This document shows, piece after piece, positions 34,862 to 47,296 of a DNA stretch of 64,000 nucleotides (positions within the stretch are counted from its first letter, which is position 1; each line of letters begins with the position of its first letter). The notes beneath the pieces are model-generated. The model saw nothing but the letters and a program-made list of their open reading frames with translations, was not told the DNA's origin and searched no databases. This DNA is from Isoetes taiwanensis (taxonomy: Eukaryota > Streptophyta > Lycopodiopsida > Isoetales > Isoetaceae), in the NCBI GenBank assembly GCA_021234155.1, contig JAJEKV010000005.1, positions 808,001-872,000 on the forward strand. Reading direction: 5' to 3'. Made by a program: the position numbers and the translations under genes.

Positions 34862-36515
34862 TGACGCCCTACCGTGAGTACTCAAGTGCACTCTGCACCG
34901 AGTACAAACAGAGTTCATCCCATACCAGCTCCATGCTAATACAGGCTCTCCATTACGACACCGCAACCGCATCGTCCCAAGTGGGGAAGAGTGGAAGGGT
35001 CATTGCACCCCGCTCCCTCGTGGCCTACCTAGTCGCGAAGCGAGAACATACATGTCAAGAAAGGCACATACATCAACATCATATGACCATTTTAAGGATG
35101 GTCCTCCACATATCCGCATAGACAAAGATCAGCATTATCACATAGGGAATCCTACCCAAGGCTCGTGACTCAAGGATGATTGATGGCTTGGGTCTCCGTG
35201 AGTTCACACAGGCATTGCATTCATGGTAATGGATTTACTGGCATATGAACATGGCTTGGTTGTTCACTCATCCGCCTTCCCTGCGGCACACTTTGCGTAG
35301 TAGGCTGAAAGGTTAGACCCGACCGGTATCACGATGCATAGCCAAGGGGCTATATCCTCAAGGCATCTCCCCACCATGGGGCAGGTAGGGATCTCTCCCT
35401 CCGACATCTACATGCTCTACTCCAGGTGATCCAGAGGGCCACCGTCATATTAATTCACTTGAACTCTCAATGAAGGTCATATCACCACCTCACGAAGTAA
35501 ATGCAGCCCATGCCTTGCCCACACGCAAAGGGCAAGCCATTAGGACCTAGTCACAATGATCCCCAGCTATCTAACACACCATAGGATCGCTCAGAGTCGT
35601 AACACCTAACCTCTTATAAGCCGGGCCTGCCCTCACCCACAACTGTGTGTGGCTCTTGTGCACCGTGTCATGACTACAAGGTGCTAGAGAGGGGCTACTC
35701 TAGGAGCATCAACCACAAAGCTTTTAGGTCTCTACCCCTTCCCAATACAAGAAGTTCATAGAGATGACCATCCATATACTACGTAGAACTAAAGAACTAA
35801 AATCTAATCTACAACATAGAGTTAGGTTCTTTAGTTGTAGAACTGCCATTCAGAGATCTGAGGGCTGCTATGACCAATCTAATAGGCTGCCAAACCTAAT
35901 GCATACAATGATCAAAAATAGGGTTTAGACTGCCTAATTGGCCAAATAATTGACCTGAGAGGCTCCTCCTGACCTCGAAGCTCACCATCCCACAAACGCC
36001 GAATCTAGAGAAACTAAGGATGCAATTCTCCCAACAGTGGTCTGGATGCGTTTCGGGTCGCTGAGGCACCAAAACGCAGTTCAAGCCCCAAAATCGGTAA
36101 ATTGGGCGCATAGGGTTTCCACCCTATATGACAAGGGGTTACATAGGCTCACCATCCCCGCATGTGGGATAATTGGAAATGGGCCCACTTGCCTTTAAGG
36201 TTAGGTGGAAGCCAATGTGCACACATGGAAATGTAGCCCACATTACCGTGTACACAAAATGTGCACATTAATTGCACTCCCATGGGTGTGGCCCACTTGG
36301 CATGAAGTGTCCACTTGGAAATGTGTGCCCACATTAATGTGTACATTGGAAAATGTGCACGCTAATAGTTGCACATATCGCAAGTTGCCCCTTAGGGCTA
36401 CCACCGGCCGCGACGCCAGCGCATTAACGCCGTACCGGAGTGGCATGGGTACGCCGCGATCAGGCGCGACGCAGATAAATGCCTCGGGCGCATATCGGTG
36501 AAGCCGAACGCCACA
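34862..36515 (-). repeat. Element C 5' LTR
   Basis: The minus strand starts TGTGGCGTTCGGC at 36515 and ends GGGCGTCA at 34862 (1654 bp). Same content and order as 23060-24707, including the subrepeat pair at 36220-36375. Confidence 0.88.
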
Positions 36516-36537
36516 CCGGGTGAGGGTTGGTGTGCTA

Positions 36538-36919
36538 AAAAAAAAGAAACAAAAAGAACAAATTTTGTTGCCTCCCTTGAAAAGGACAACTTTAGTACCA
36601 CCAGGTTTAGTACCAGGGTTTCGCGGTTGCCAAGAGTGTAGGCATGCCCCTTGCCCGGTATTGCCGCGATTTATTTGGCGCCTACGCTCAGGGTGGTGGC
36701 ACCGCCGAAGTTTAAGGCAACTAGGGTCTCCCCTTCTTTAAGAACTATAACCCCGCCGCCGTTGGCCTTGGTCTCTTGGTGTCGAAAAGGTGTGCCTTGT
36801 ACTCTTATTGAGGGTTACGAGAATGTTTTACCATCCATACCCTGTTCCTCGATGGTGTTGTTGATGAAAGTCTCCACATAGAACCGGGCGTATTTTGGCA
36901 AGCATTTGATTGGTCTCAT
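36538..36919 (-). pseudogene. Unrecognised coding fossil next to the element C LTR
   Basis: One minus-strand frame of about 127 codons starts MRPIKCLPKYARFYVETFIN. It includes QETKANGGGVIVLKEGETLV and IPGKGHAYTLGNRETLVL, and is interrupted only by two TAA codons (36815-36817, and in the GAK*IAAI context near 36670). The composition is strongly protein-like (beta-rich, Gly/Val/Thr/Leu). It runs to within about 25 bp of the element C LTR, so C may have inserted into or beside it. I do not recognise the family. Confidence 0.5.
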
Positions 36920-39900
36920 CTTTGAAAAAGCTTAACCGGACAAGTGCAATGCATTTTAAACTTCATAGCCTCGTGATTTTGGCAAGTAGTCGGGCTATAG
37001 ATCAAATCGGTTTTGATCCTTTCATGTGTTACTCCATCCGCCTTGCACATACATACTTTATGAACCAATTAAAATTTACTATAATAGGATAAATGTTAGG
37101 TCTTAGCCGTGAGAAGCTTAAAAATTAGCCGCTTTGTTTTGGTTAAAGTGAATTTATCTTTGTTTGACTTGTGGTGTGTTGTTATTGTCATTTATGTGAT
37201 TGCCGGTGGAGTCGCATTGCTAGCTAGCTGTGACAATCCCTTTAAACAAGCAATATGACTTCGTAAGAGAGAGCGTAAGTTAACTCGCGAACCAAATGTG
37301 GTATTAATCTTCTCGAGAGCCGCTAAACCGCGAGGCATCATGCTCAAACAGAGGGGCTGGCCGTGAGTCGCGAACTCGAAGCCATCCGCGCAGCGATCGG
37401 CCGCCAGAGAAAAGAATCCAGACCACAACAAGCATGGTTTACTTGAGACCATATAATTCATGAATCGTTGTGTAATTACCGTGGCACGCCTCTACCAGAT
37501 TTGAATTCGATTACCAACAAGGAGGAAGGATGGCTAGACTACCATGCGTGGCTGGTAAAGATGTTAAGAGGGCTTTTAAGCCTCGAACGATGGATCTAGA
37601 GCCCCAAAAGGTATGGAGCAAGAGAGGTATTACGGATAGTAGATAATATTAGCCGCACTACCGAATATGATCACGTGGTTGCAAATTTGAGAAGTCATCG
37701 CTGAGGCTGTGAGCCAAAAGAAAAGCCACATTACGGAATGTATGTGGACCGAATGCAAATTGAAGAAAGAAGCTCATCAACCCCTCATCTTGTTAAGGCA
37801 CAAACCATGTCGTCCCGGTGAGACGATAGGAGTGGGAAGCCCGTGAAGAGCAGCATGCCAAGACAACTTGGTTTGCCAAAGCAGATTCATCACAAATAAT
37901 AAAATGCATTAACCTAATTGGTTCTCGTTCATATGGCGCAAGATATGCGTAATATTTTAGGTCTAGTTTTATTAAGGATGAACCTTTATTTTGTAAAACT
38001 TCAACATAATAATTTTCAGCCAAGTACGATCCCAATAAGTTAGTGGAAGCTATGTTGAAAAACATGAGGGAGTCTGAATGCAAGTTAGGCACAGTGTAGA
38101 ATACTGCATTGGTAGCACACCTACTTAGAAAGACAAGGCTTAATTTTCCCTTTGGAATGGAGGTTCAAGCAACCTTTACAAGTCATGGGTGCAATGCTTT
38201 GGCAGAGCTTGCATTTAAGAAGTTAGGACGCCCCTAATTGGTGAGACTAATTTGGAGGTTGCTCGAGGAGTGTGAAGAAAGAATTATTTGTTGCCTCTAG
38301 GCCTGGGATCTGCAATGTCATTCCTCAAGGTCAGCCACAAAACTCCATCAAGAAAGATATTTGCATATGGACTTGCATCCCGAAATATATTGCTCTATTT
38401 TGATTATGGAAAGGGAGAAGGGATGTATTGATCCCTCGAGTCGTGATACATTGGCATTTGTGGACTGGGGTGAATCCAAATTGATGGGCGAGACAAGGGA
38501 GGTAAAACGATGGCATTACAAGGGTTTGGATGACGGTGGGTAAGAAAAAGAATTGAGATGGAAAGGGCCGCATCCATATATGCACGATGATCTTGTATTT
38601 TGGTAGTGGCTCAAGACAGCAAGATCCATCTAACCTCTAACTGTCACCACCATCCCACCCATCCAACCTCCGAGTCAATAGGAAGCCCGGAGCGCTAGAA
38701 GTAAGCATCTGGAGAATGTGACGACTATTTGAAACATTGGCGCTGAGTCACAACGAGACAAAACACAAAAATTTGATATGGCCCAGCCATTTGACACCAT
38801 GCGAGCGCTTTTATCGCTTCTCCACCCGCGCACCCAGGTCAATAATTAGAATCAAATTCAACTTGGCCACTGGCGATGACTAGCAGACCAAGTCGGTCCT
38901 AATGCCTTTACGCATATTTTGTTATTCACACATGACCATAAATTTACATTCAAACATTCTTTGGTAATTACACAATATTCCAAATAAATTCATTAAATGC
39001 GTATTTGATGCTATTTGAGAAATTATTGTCCATGTGTATAGCTTAGCTCTTCTTTCGCTGTTTTTGTGTTATTTATTCTCCAGGCTTTTTATATGTCGCA
39101 GCCTAACTTAAAAATTATAAAGACAAGAAGTCAAAGCACACCTATACAAGTCACACCCATATAAGTCAAGATCATAATTATGTCTCTCTCAGAACAAGAC
39201 GACGCACTTCCACACAACTTTGATACACGGAGCAACAGGTCATCCTTCGGTCAGCATGATTTTCGATATCCTAATTTGAGGATCCCTCCTCATGCGAAAC
39301 CATGGAGAACGAGTTGAAATGTCACTACCTATGGAGAGAGAGCAGCACATGCAAGAGCTTAATGAGATCAGACAAATTGAAGTTGCCGTTAAGGTCGCAT
39401 GGCGGGATCTAAGTTTCAAAGAGGGGATAATTGCACCATCATAGAGGTGTATAATGTAACCGCAAGGTGTGGTTGCCATTGTCCGCGATGGAGCGCATCA
39501 TGACGAATTTAATCACAAATTTGGACAAGAAATGAGTTTGAAAGAGATTGGCCCAGTAGGAGGGGTAAGTATAAGGCTCACGAGTGCAAGATTGCTATGG
39601 TTCGAAAGCAAAAGTAAATGAGCTGCATGTCCAAGTGAAGGGACATTTACCAATAAATCCGGTGAGTTTAGTAAGAGTTTTGGCGCCAGCCAGTTACATA
39701 CCACTTGTTTGAATGAAGCGCCCGTGAAATTGCGTGGAGTAGAAAATGGAGGCAAAGGAGGCTAAGAGTGGCAACACCAAGAGTGGGTCAAGCTATCGAA
39801 GACAGGAGGGGCACATGGCGGAGCTCATCACCATTACATACCTTGTTGTTGATCGCCTATCCAACTTTGGAGGTGAAGTAAGGGCAAGTCGCCGCCAGAG

Positions 39901-40814
39901 CCGGAATGACCTTGTAGATATTCTGTTCAATTGGAGAATGAGAGAAGCTCGAACCTAACCCTTCCGGCGAGAATATTCGCTAAAGGACCGGGTGGTCGAT
40001 GGTATGACAAGATGGTCACGAATTAGAGGGACACTAAATCCAGCCTAGCGGCATTAAAACCTAGAGGTAACGGGTCCTCGTGGAAAATAACGCATCACTT
40101 GGCGCTAATCCGGACAAGATCGCTGGACTCTAACCTTTAGGTGACTTCGAAATAATATCATATCTCCTCGCCGAATGGTAAGGAGAGCCGGGAAGAGCTA
40201 AAGCTTGCTGATTTCAAACATTGCCGGGCCAGGCTGACAACCGCATTACTGTGTGGGCTGGATACACTTAGTGTGGACATCGTCACATTACGGGCGATGT
40301 GTTCTGATTGGATGTTGCAAAGTCGCTTTATGTCCAATGCAAGACATGGATTTTTCCCGAAAGTTACAATATGCCATATTAAATATGCAAGGTCTACCGC
40401 CACAACCAGTCGCCGCCGCTGGTGAGTGGGACGGGCAAGATGCACGCTTTGAGAGTTATCACAGATTGAATTGGTGGAGGGGAGTGGAGGAGCCATCGCG
40501 GAAGGAGAGTAAGCAAAGGCTGCACATTAACCGAAGCCCTACCACCACCTCCGTGGCCTAAGGTGATCAAGGACCCAAATGACCAATGAAAAATGATATT
40601 AAATTTTGAGACAAATTAAATTTTGACTGTATCATTTTGTGAATGGATAATAAGGCATAATGCATCGCTTCCAGTGGCTCATATTATGAAACAACAAATA
40701 TGGGTCATGTTCGAATCGCAAAATATTTGGGCCAATCATGCCTTTGACATCCGATTCAGGAGTTTGATTTGAGTAAAAAGATCGGTGACTTCCACGCCAC
40801 CCCTCGCTTAGTTC
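36920..40814. other. Unassigned; no recognisable gene
   Basis: Short frames only, on both strands. Plus-strand frames at 38361-38543 (acidic, 60 aa) and 39746-39958 (hydrophilic, 70 aa) look slightly protein-like, but I cannot place them. No LTR ends or tRNA genes seen. Confidence 0.45.
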
Positions 40815-40823
40815 GAGTCTCGT

Positions 40824-40883
40824 TTGATGTATCTACTTAGAATGAGGTCGCCACCATTTTAGGTGGCTAATTAGATACATCAA
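40824..40883. repeat. Hairpin heading unit 1
   Basis: Perfect 12-bp outer arms TTGATGTATCTA (40824-40835) and TAGATACATCAA (40872-40883), with an inner GCCACC/GGTGGC stem (40850-40855, 40862-40867). The arms extend imperfectly outward. Confidence 0.8.
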
Positions 40884-42063
40884 GCGTGAAACCCGAAAAG
40901 GAGTGGGGCATTCCCGAGCACTAACCTCTGAATGGTTGTCACCATCGGGCTTGATATTCTCCACAAACAGTCTTCTCTCGGGAATTTTGTTACCTCCTTT
41001 ATAAAGAGCTTAGCTTTTCTTTTGGCTCTCTTTTGGGGTGTCTTTGTGTCATCAGCTTAGTTACTTTGTTAGTTATATTACATACAGCATTCCAAATGGG
41101 ACTGAGCAAAATCATTCATTCTAGAGAGGAGGTTACAAGGTTTTTGAGTACTCTATTTTTATTGTGGCCATGGGATGATATCACCTCATGGTTGCTTGTG
41201 ACTTAAGTGGGTTCATTAGATGTTAGTGATTGATGAGTTTGCGCATCGAGACTTCTCATCTTTTTCTCTCCTCTTGGGCAATGTAGCTTAGTTTACATGC
41301 TAAGTTCCATTGTCCAAAGAGGGGTGAAAGCAAGGTTTGGGAAGTCTCGGATGCTCGGTGACCTGTGCTCTATTTGGGAATTGCCATGCTTTGACTCTGA
41401 TATCTCGCGGAGGCTCGACCTCTTTGAATGGTTGGCGATCTCCGCGGTTCATTAGGATGTTAGTGACGGATGAGTTCGCTATCGACTTCCCCGCAATGTA
41501 GCGCTTAGTTTACATGCTAAGTTCCATTATTCAAGAGGCGTGAAAGCAAAGATTGGACATCTCGATGCTTACACTCGTATCTTTGGCTTAAGTCCTATGC
41601 CAAATTGGATCGAACCATCATGCATGAAAGAAATATAAAACAAGGTAACTAAATATATAGAAGACAAAAACTTTGTAACAAAAACTTGTAAAAAAAAAAA
41701 AATTACTTTTTTATTAATAGTGCCAAGGATATAATATTTTGAAACCTATCCATCTCAAGGGTTCATTAGATGTTATGATTGATGATATTCAAGCATCGAG
41801 ACTTCCCCATCTTTTGATCTTCCTCTTTTCAAGTGTAGTTTAGTTTACATGCTAAGTTCCATTGTCCAAAGACGGTGAGCAAGGTTTGGGAAGTCTCGAT
41901 GTTTGCACCGTGCCCGACTTGGGAATCTCATGATGCTTTGACTGGGATATTCGTGTGGGAGGTTCGGACGTGAGGGACAGATGCCAATTAGGATTAGTGG
42001 ACTAACTGGCTATCTCTTTTCATCCGCTTAGTCTTTTTATATTTGTCCTCGTTATTGGGGAAT

Positions 42064-42110
42064 TAAAGTGCCCCCTAGATGAGATCGCCGTCATTTTAGG
42101 GGGCACTTTA
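42064..42110. repeat. Hairpin heading unit 2
   Basis: Perfect 14-bp arms TAAAGTGCCCCCTA (42064-42077) and TAGGGGGCACTTTA (42097-42110) with a 19-nt loop. Its loop matches the corresponding part of unit 1, while the arm sequence differs. Confidence 0.85.
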
Positions 42111-43540
42111 GATACATACAAACAGATAATTGAAAAGGGAGTAAGTCCGAGCGGACCTCTTGAATGGTTGTCAACTCACTGTGCCTTGATATTGTCCATG
42201 GCAAACAATATAGACTTCTAAATTCTGTTACCTCCCTTTTAGAAAGTTATTTAGCTTTGCTCGACTCTTTGTAGTCTCTCCGTCAATGTAGCTTAGTTAC
42301 TTTGCTAGGGTTATATTACATAAAAAGGGTTTCAAAAATGGGGAGCCGAGCAAAAAATCTTTCATTCTAGAGGTAAAAGTTCTCGCATGCAAGCTGCTAT
42401 GACGCCGAGGTGAGAGACCAATTTCAAACCAAGTGGTGCCCTGGTGTTGTCCACCCATATAGCTACTGCTAGCACCAAATCATGGAACATCCTAACTCCC
42501 CGCTATTGATGGAGAACCTTGAGCATCACTATGACTTAAAAATTAGAGGACGCCCCGGGCGTAGTGGTGGATTGTACAAGGACGGAGGTAACAAGGTTTG
42601 AGTAATTTTAATTTTGTTGTGGCCATGGATGATATCGCCTAGTGGTTGCTTAAGCATTCCCCAGGGTTCATTAGAGAGAGATTAGTGATTGATGAGTTTA
42701 GCATCGACTTCCCGCTTACTGCTTCTTGGGCAATGTAGCTTAGTTTGCATGCTAAGTTCCATTGTCCAAAGAGGCTGGTCAACAAGATTTGGGAATTCTC
42801 GACGCTTTGATTCTCGACATATTCCGCGGAGGCAGCCTGATGGTTCTGCCATTATAGACTACTATATACCATGTGAATATGGTAATCATCGACAGATCGC
42901 GTTCTCTTGGCGACTTCAACGCATTGAAATCGGGTCGACCGACCGGGTCAAGCTTGGCCCTATAGTACGGCAGATTACTTCATCAGTATTGAGTACGCGA
43001 GAAAGGTCGGCAGAATCTGCATTCAATCGTGCCACCTATACTTACCATTCTTTGGGCTGCACCGCCATAAACCATTTGGCATTCGTGAAAGTGTGCCACC
43101 TATAAAGGAAGGAGTACAGATTATAGGTCCCGATGGCATTCAAAGTTCAATTTGGCATACCCATGTCTACCTATCCATTGGGTGGACGATGTGGATCATG
43201 TATTTGCAGGAACCTCCTTCAGGATCATCAAACTCTGCCTCAACTGGTTCAGGATGCGCTTTTTAATGCCATCGCATTGTGGGGAGTCAGCCTCTTTGGG
43301 CGACACCTGCCATAAACCCATTAGGTATATAGAGTAATGTGTCACCTGCAAAGGAATGCGACAGAGTATACCATCCTCAAGAGAATTCAAATGCCAATCG
43401 CATACACATGAAAGAAACATAGAAAGAACTATTATCATACATGAAAGAACCATCATAGCGAACGAAGAGAGTAGAAGACAAAACTTATAACAAAACTTAT
43501 TTTTATTAATCGCGCCGTGGACAGTTTGGCAATAGTCGAA

Positions 43541-46500
43541 AACTTTATCAATTACAATGTAATCAAGATATTCATCACATCATTTTTCTAGTGCCACCTT
43601 TCCTCATCGCTTTCATCATTCTGAGTTCCATCCTTCACCAGACCTAGGTTCAATTTCTCTCCGCGACCCTTTCCACGTAACGCCCGAGACATGTTTCTAA
43701 AGACATTCTCTCTCTGCTTGTCGTTGCAAGCGCCGGGTTGAGAGTCCGATGATCATGTAGGGCCGGGCCAAATCCTCAATCGCATTTTCGGCTCGACCGC
43801 CTTGCAGGCAGGCCTGGACTCCCAGAGATTCTCTATGGCTGATTCGTCTTCGAGAATATGGTTTGGGCTTCATATCATCTTCGCCATCAACTAAGTGGGT
43901 TCGCTGAATCGTCTTCGCCAACATGGTTTGCAACATTTATTGCAAGTACCGTCCTCTCACCGCTCGGCTGTCAGCCCTTCTACGGGGAATCACATCCGCG
44001 AAAGGAAACCGAGGCTTATCGACAGATGCACCACCGCTATGCATTCAATAGCCGCTTATAGTTGTATGCAAGTTTGTCTTCATGTACCACATTATGGTGA
44101 CATCAGTGGTATATACTTATAGGCACTCCACCTCTCACTGCAATGCTATTGGGAAGATACCAAGGAGAGGGATATAAATACGGCTGCAATTCAAGGTTTG
44201 CTGGGCACAAGAATCGTCTGGCTTGCTACCATGGAAGATTCCATATTTGGTTCTCCTTTCTATATGACTCTCCAAGCAAGGCCATGAAGTTTTCAAATAC
44301 CACATTCCACTCGTGTTCTCGTATTCGCTAACTCAAGAATAGAAAAGCTGTGGTCCCGATTCTCATGGGGATAGAAGATTTTGCAATCTTTCTTCAATGA
44401 ACTCATCACTTTTAGGACCAGATATGCTATCCATATCGTGGGTTGTGGTGTGGGTCTAAGACATGTGTGGCACCATGAAGATGTGATTGCAGACTTCTTT
44501 CATCGCTTCATTGAGTCTTTTATAGTACAAGACTTTATACTGTCAAATGGCACGCCATTGGGGCCATACGCTTCTAGGAAGGATTGAATGGCGCCGTAAC
44601 ACTTCCTTCTGCATCTTTTCCTGCTTGCTCAAAATCAAGGGTTTTGATGTATGACAAACAAAGTTCCATGCACCTCACAACATTCTTCTTAATCTTTCCA
44701 AAATGTCTCCCAAGCATTTCTCAAGGGCAGTTTGTTGTCGGTGTCATGCAAAGATTTTTCCTTCTTCCTTTCCCATTTAAAAACCCCTGTGATGATTGGG
44801 TATACAAGTTATATAATCTTAATCAATGACACTTTAAGCACTCCTTTCAAGACAACAGATAATTGCAACCAAACCTGGGTTTGCCTGTGATTCAGAGTGC
44901 TGAAATGTCTTTTGACGCAATGAGATCGGTATAAATGGCATAAATTGCCGGCTTTCTTTAGATGAATTTTACAAGTCGACGCCATTAATGGGATCTTTGA
45001 ACCACGCAGGCCGTGGAGAACCAATCTCGAGCAGCAATAAGTTCAAAGAATGTACTGGTATAGTAGCATGCAACCGAAATTTAGACCCAATATCTGGGCC
45101 ATTTTGGGCTAGACTAAAGTATCCATTACAAATTCGAAATATTCTTCATTCCAAAAACTCTATTCGCCTTTGTTTTCCTTCAAAATCCAACTTCCTCAAG
45201 CCACTTGGTCGCTTTTGGTTTCCTACTGCCAAAAAAATAAGTCACCCCCGATACACGATCACTAAGTTTATAAGATGGTCCTTGCTTCATATTTGCCATC
45301 CAACTATCAGCCACTAGTGAAGCTGGTCGCTTGTACTTTCAATAATCTAGTAGACACACCTTCATCTCCACCTTCAACCATTTTTCCGTATTTCATCAAC
45401 CATTCTATTGTTGCATGTTGGTAAGGCAACTAAAAGCCGCCCCGCTTGGGCAACTTCAAGGCGCCTTTCATTGCTTTGTGCTCCAAAATAGTGGAGATAA
45501 CCACATATAAAATGCCTCTTACAACCTTCAATTTACGCCTTTCTTCGCTTTGCTCCGATATTAAGCATCATTCAACCCTGTTTCGGTTTGCATTTTTCCA
45601 CTATTTCAACTGTTCTTATCATTCTCCGCTTCCCCGCAGTTATTATACCTATTGACTCAGTCCACCCTCCTCTGATTATTGGTATATGCCCCAACATGGG
45701 ACGTATAGTTATCCCTTGCCTCGCTTCCCCGCCTTGTGACCGGCTCTTGAGACCAGTGGTGAACTCGCTTTTTTTTCTATATTATTCTTCGCTAGTATCA
45801 TATCCAAAGCCAAGACACCTTTTCAATGGCATCCTTTGCAAGTCACAGATGGCAAGATAAGTCGGGCGACATCCATTCGTCTAATGAAGATGTGAGTTTC
45901 AATTTTGTTGCAGAACCATTACTTGATGTGATTATCCATAAACACACATTCCCACTCATTTACGCTTCTGCAACTCTTTTCACACAAATCCTGGCCTCGG
46001 GCCTTTTCCCACCTCCAGAACTCCGTTAACGCCGACCACGTGACTGGTGCAGTCCTCGCGGTTCGCACGCACGGCAAATTCCTCGCGACTCTAGAGGTAG
46101 ATGCATGACCGCCGCCGCACCTTCAGAGGTAAATGGGTAGACCGCAGGGCCATTGTCGACTCCGGGTCGACAATGTTCCGCATCCGCTCCTTGATTACAC
46201 GCATCAAAGGAAGATATATATGCAAAGGAGCAAGCTCAATGCATATGTTACCATCGCCCATACGGTGAATCAAGGGGTTGATGTAATCTCTATAGATATT
46301 CTATGGAAGTAGATGCTAACTCCAATGGAAACCATCGGGACGGAGTAAACTCACATTCCAAGATTCAACATCAGGCTCGACACGTAAAAATGACACCTCC
46401 ATAAACCGCTTCAAGGAGTATTTTCACTCAACTCAAATGATGCGTTTGAGGTGAATTTAGGCTAGTCACGCTTTTCTTATATATACTATTAACAAGGCCA

Positions 46501-46930
46501 AAATGTAAGCCAAACAGCATACAAACATTTTTTTTGCTGGTAACTGGGAAAATAAATAAAATTTTCAAGATATTAAACAGTATTCGCGACGCTTTAACCT
46601 TCTTTCGCGACGCGCAGAATTATTTCACAGACGGGTCATCTTATTAAACGCTGCGACGCCGGGGTAATTTTTTCCGCCACAGATTTCGCTTTTGAAGGTT
46701 CATGACGCTGAACAAATTTCCGCGTGACGCCGGGGAAGTTGCGAGCGCGAATCTTCCTCGACGCCGGAATTGTTTTTTACCGTGATTTTTTACGCTTATA
46801 CGGCAAATTTGTGTCAGATCATACAATTCATATCGATTCGATAAAATGTACAAATGATTGAACTCATCCTCATTACGGCCAGCGCATACATCCGTGGCCA
46901 ATCCGAGATTTTTGAACAATTGTCAAGCAA
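43541..46930. other. Unassigned, with one perfect hairpin
   Basis: No known domain. Minus-strand frames between 44.1 and 45.3 kb (for example around EWNVVFENFMALLGESY on the reverse strand near 44.29 kb) look faintly protein-like and could be a dead transposase, but no motif supports this. A perfect inverted repeat CATTGTCGAC / GTCGACAATG with a 5-nt loop lies at 46151-46175. The stretch 46565-46800 repeats GACGC(C) words. Confidence 0.4.
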
Positions 46931-47296
46931 AGATCAGGCGAAATGTGACACTTTCTCTTTGCCTAAACAAACCTTAATAATGCTGATCCTATAAAACACT
47001 AATACCAAGCAGGATTGTACAATGATGAATTTGCAGCATGTCCAAACCCTAAAATCCCCTGCACCTGCAACAGACCTTGGGGTTCCTCGGTATTTCACTT
47101 TCCTTCTCCAGTTAGCTACCTCGCCCAAGAAGGCAATTTTAGGGCTGTGAAGGACGCTTATTTGTGTAACATGGCCCAATCTCAAACAAACTCACCAGGG
47201 ATAGTAGTACCCTCGACGACCACTTAGCGTCTGAAGAGCTCGCCCAACAGACCTGCTAAGAGAGGCTCGGAGTGAGTCGGCGAGAGCAAGATCCAG

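Larger units (their letters stand above)
23060..36515 (-). mobile_element. Element C: full-length Ty3/gypsy chromovirus, 13.5 kb, minus strand
   Basis: It has two LTRs in the same orientation (23060-24707 and 34862-36515), a primer-binding site next to the high-coordinate LTR, and a polypurine tract next to the low-coordinate LTR. Domains run in Ty3 order on the minus strand: gag region, RT, RNase H, integrase, chromodomain. The internal part is about 10.2 kb, long for a chromovirus, so it may hold inserted material between 28.3 and 34.8 kb. No clear 5-bp target duplication is visible at the outer ends (GGCAG versus CCGGG). No frame is long enough to encode an active polyprotein. Confidence 0.85.
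40815..43540 (+). repeat. Two diverged copies of a 1.2-1.5-kb repeat, each headed by a hairpin
   Basis: Unit 1 (40815-42050) and unit 2 (42055-43540) share, in order: a hairpin around GAGGTCGCC..CATTTTAGG, TGAATGGTTGTCA, TTTGTTACCTCC-like sequence, GTAGCTTAGTTACTTTG, TTCATTCTAGAG, GGAGGTTACAAGG, GTGGCCATGG, and a block GGGTTCATTAGATGTTAGTG..TTTACATGCTAAGTTCCATT. That last block occurs four times (about 41210, 41450, 41758 and 42665), so there is a shorter repeat inside the larger one. A GAAGACAAAAACTT..TTTTTATTAAT block follows in both units (41640-41720, 43460-43510). This could be a tandem pair of LTR-like sequences. No pol was found. Confidence 0.7.
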
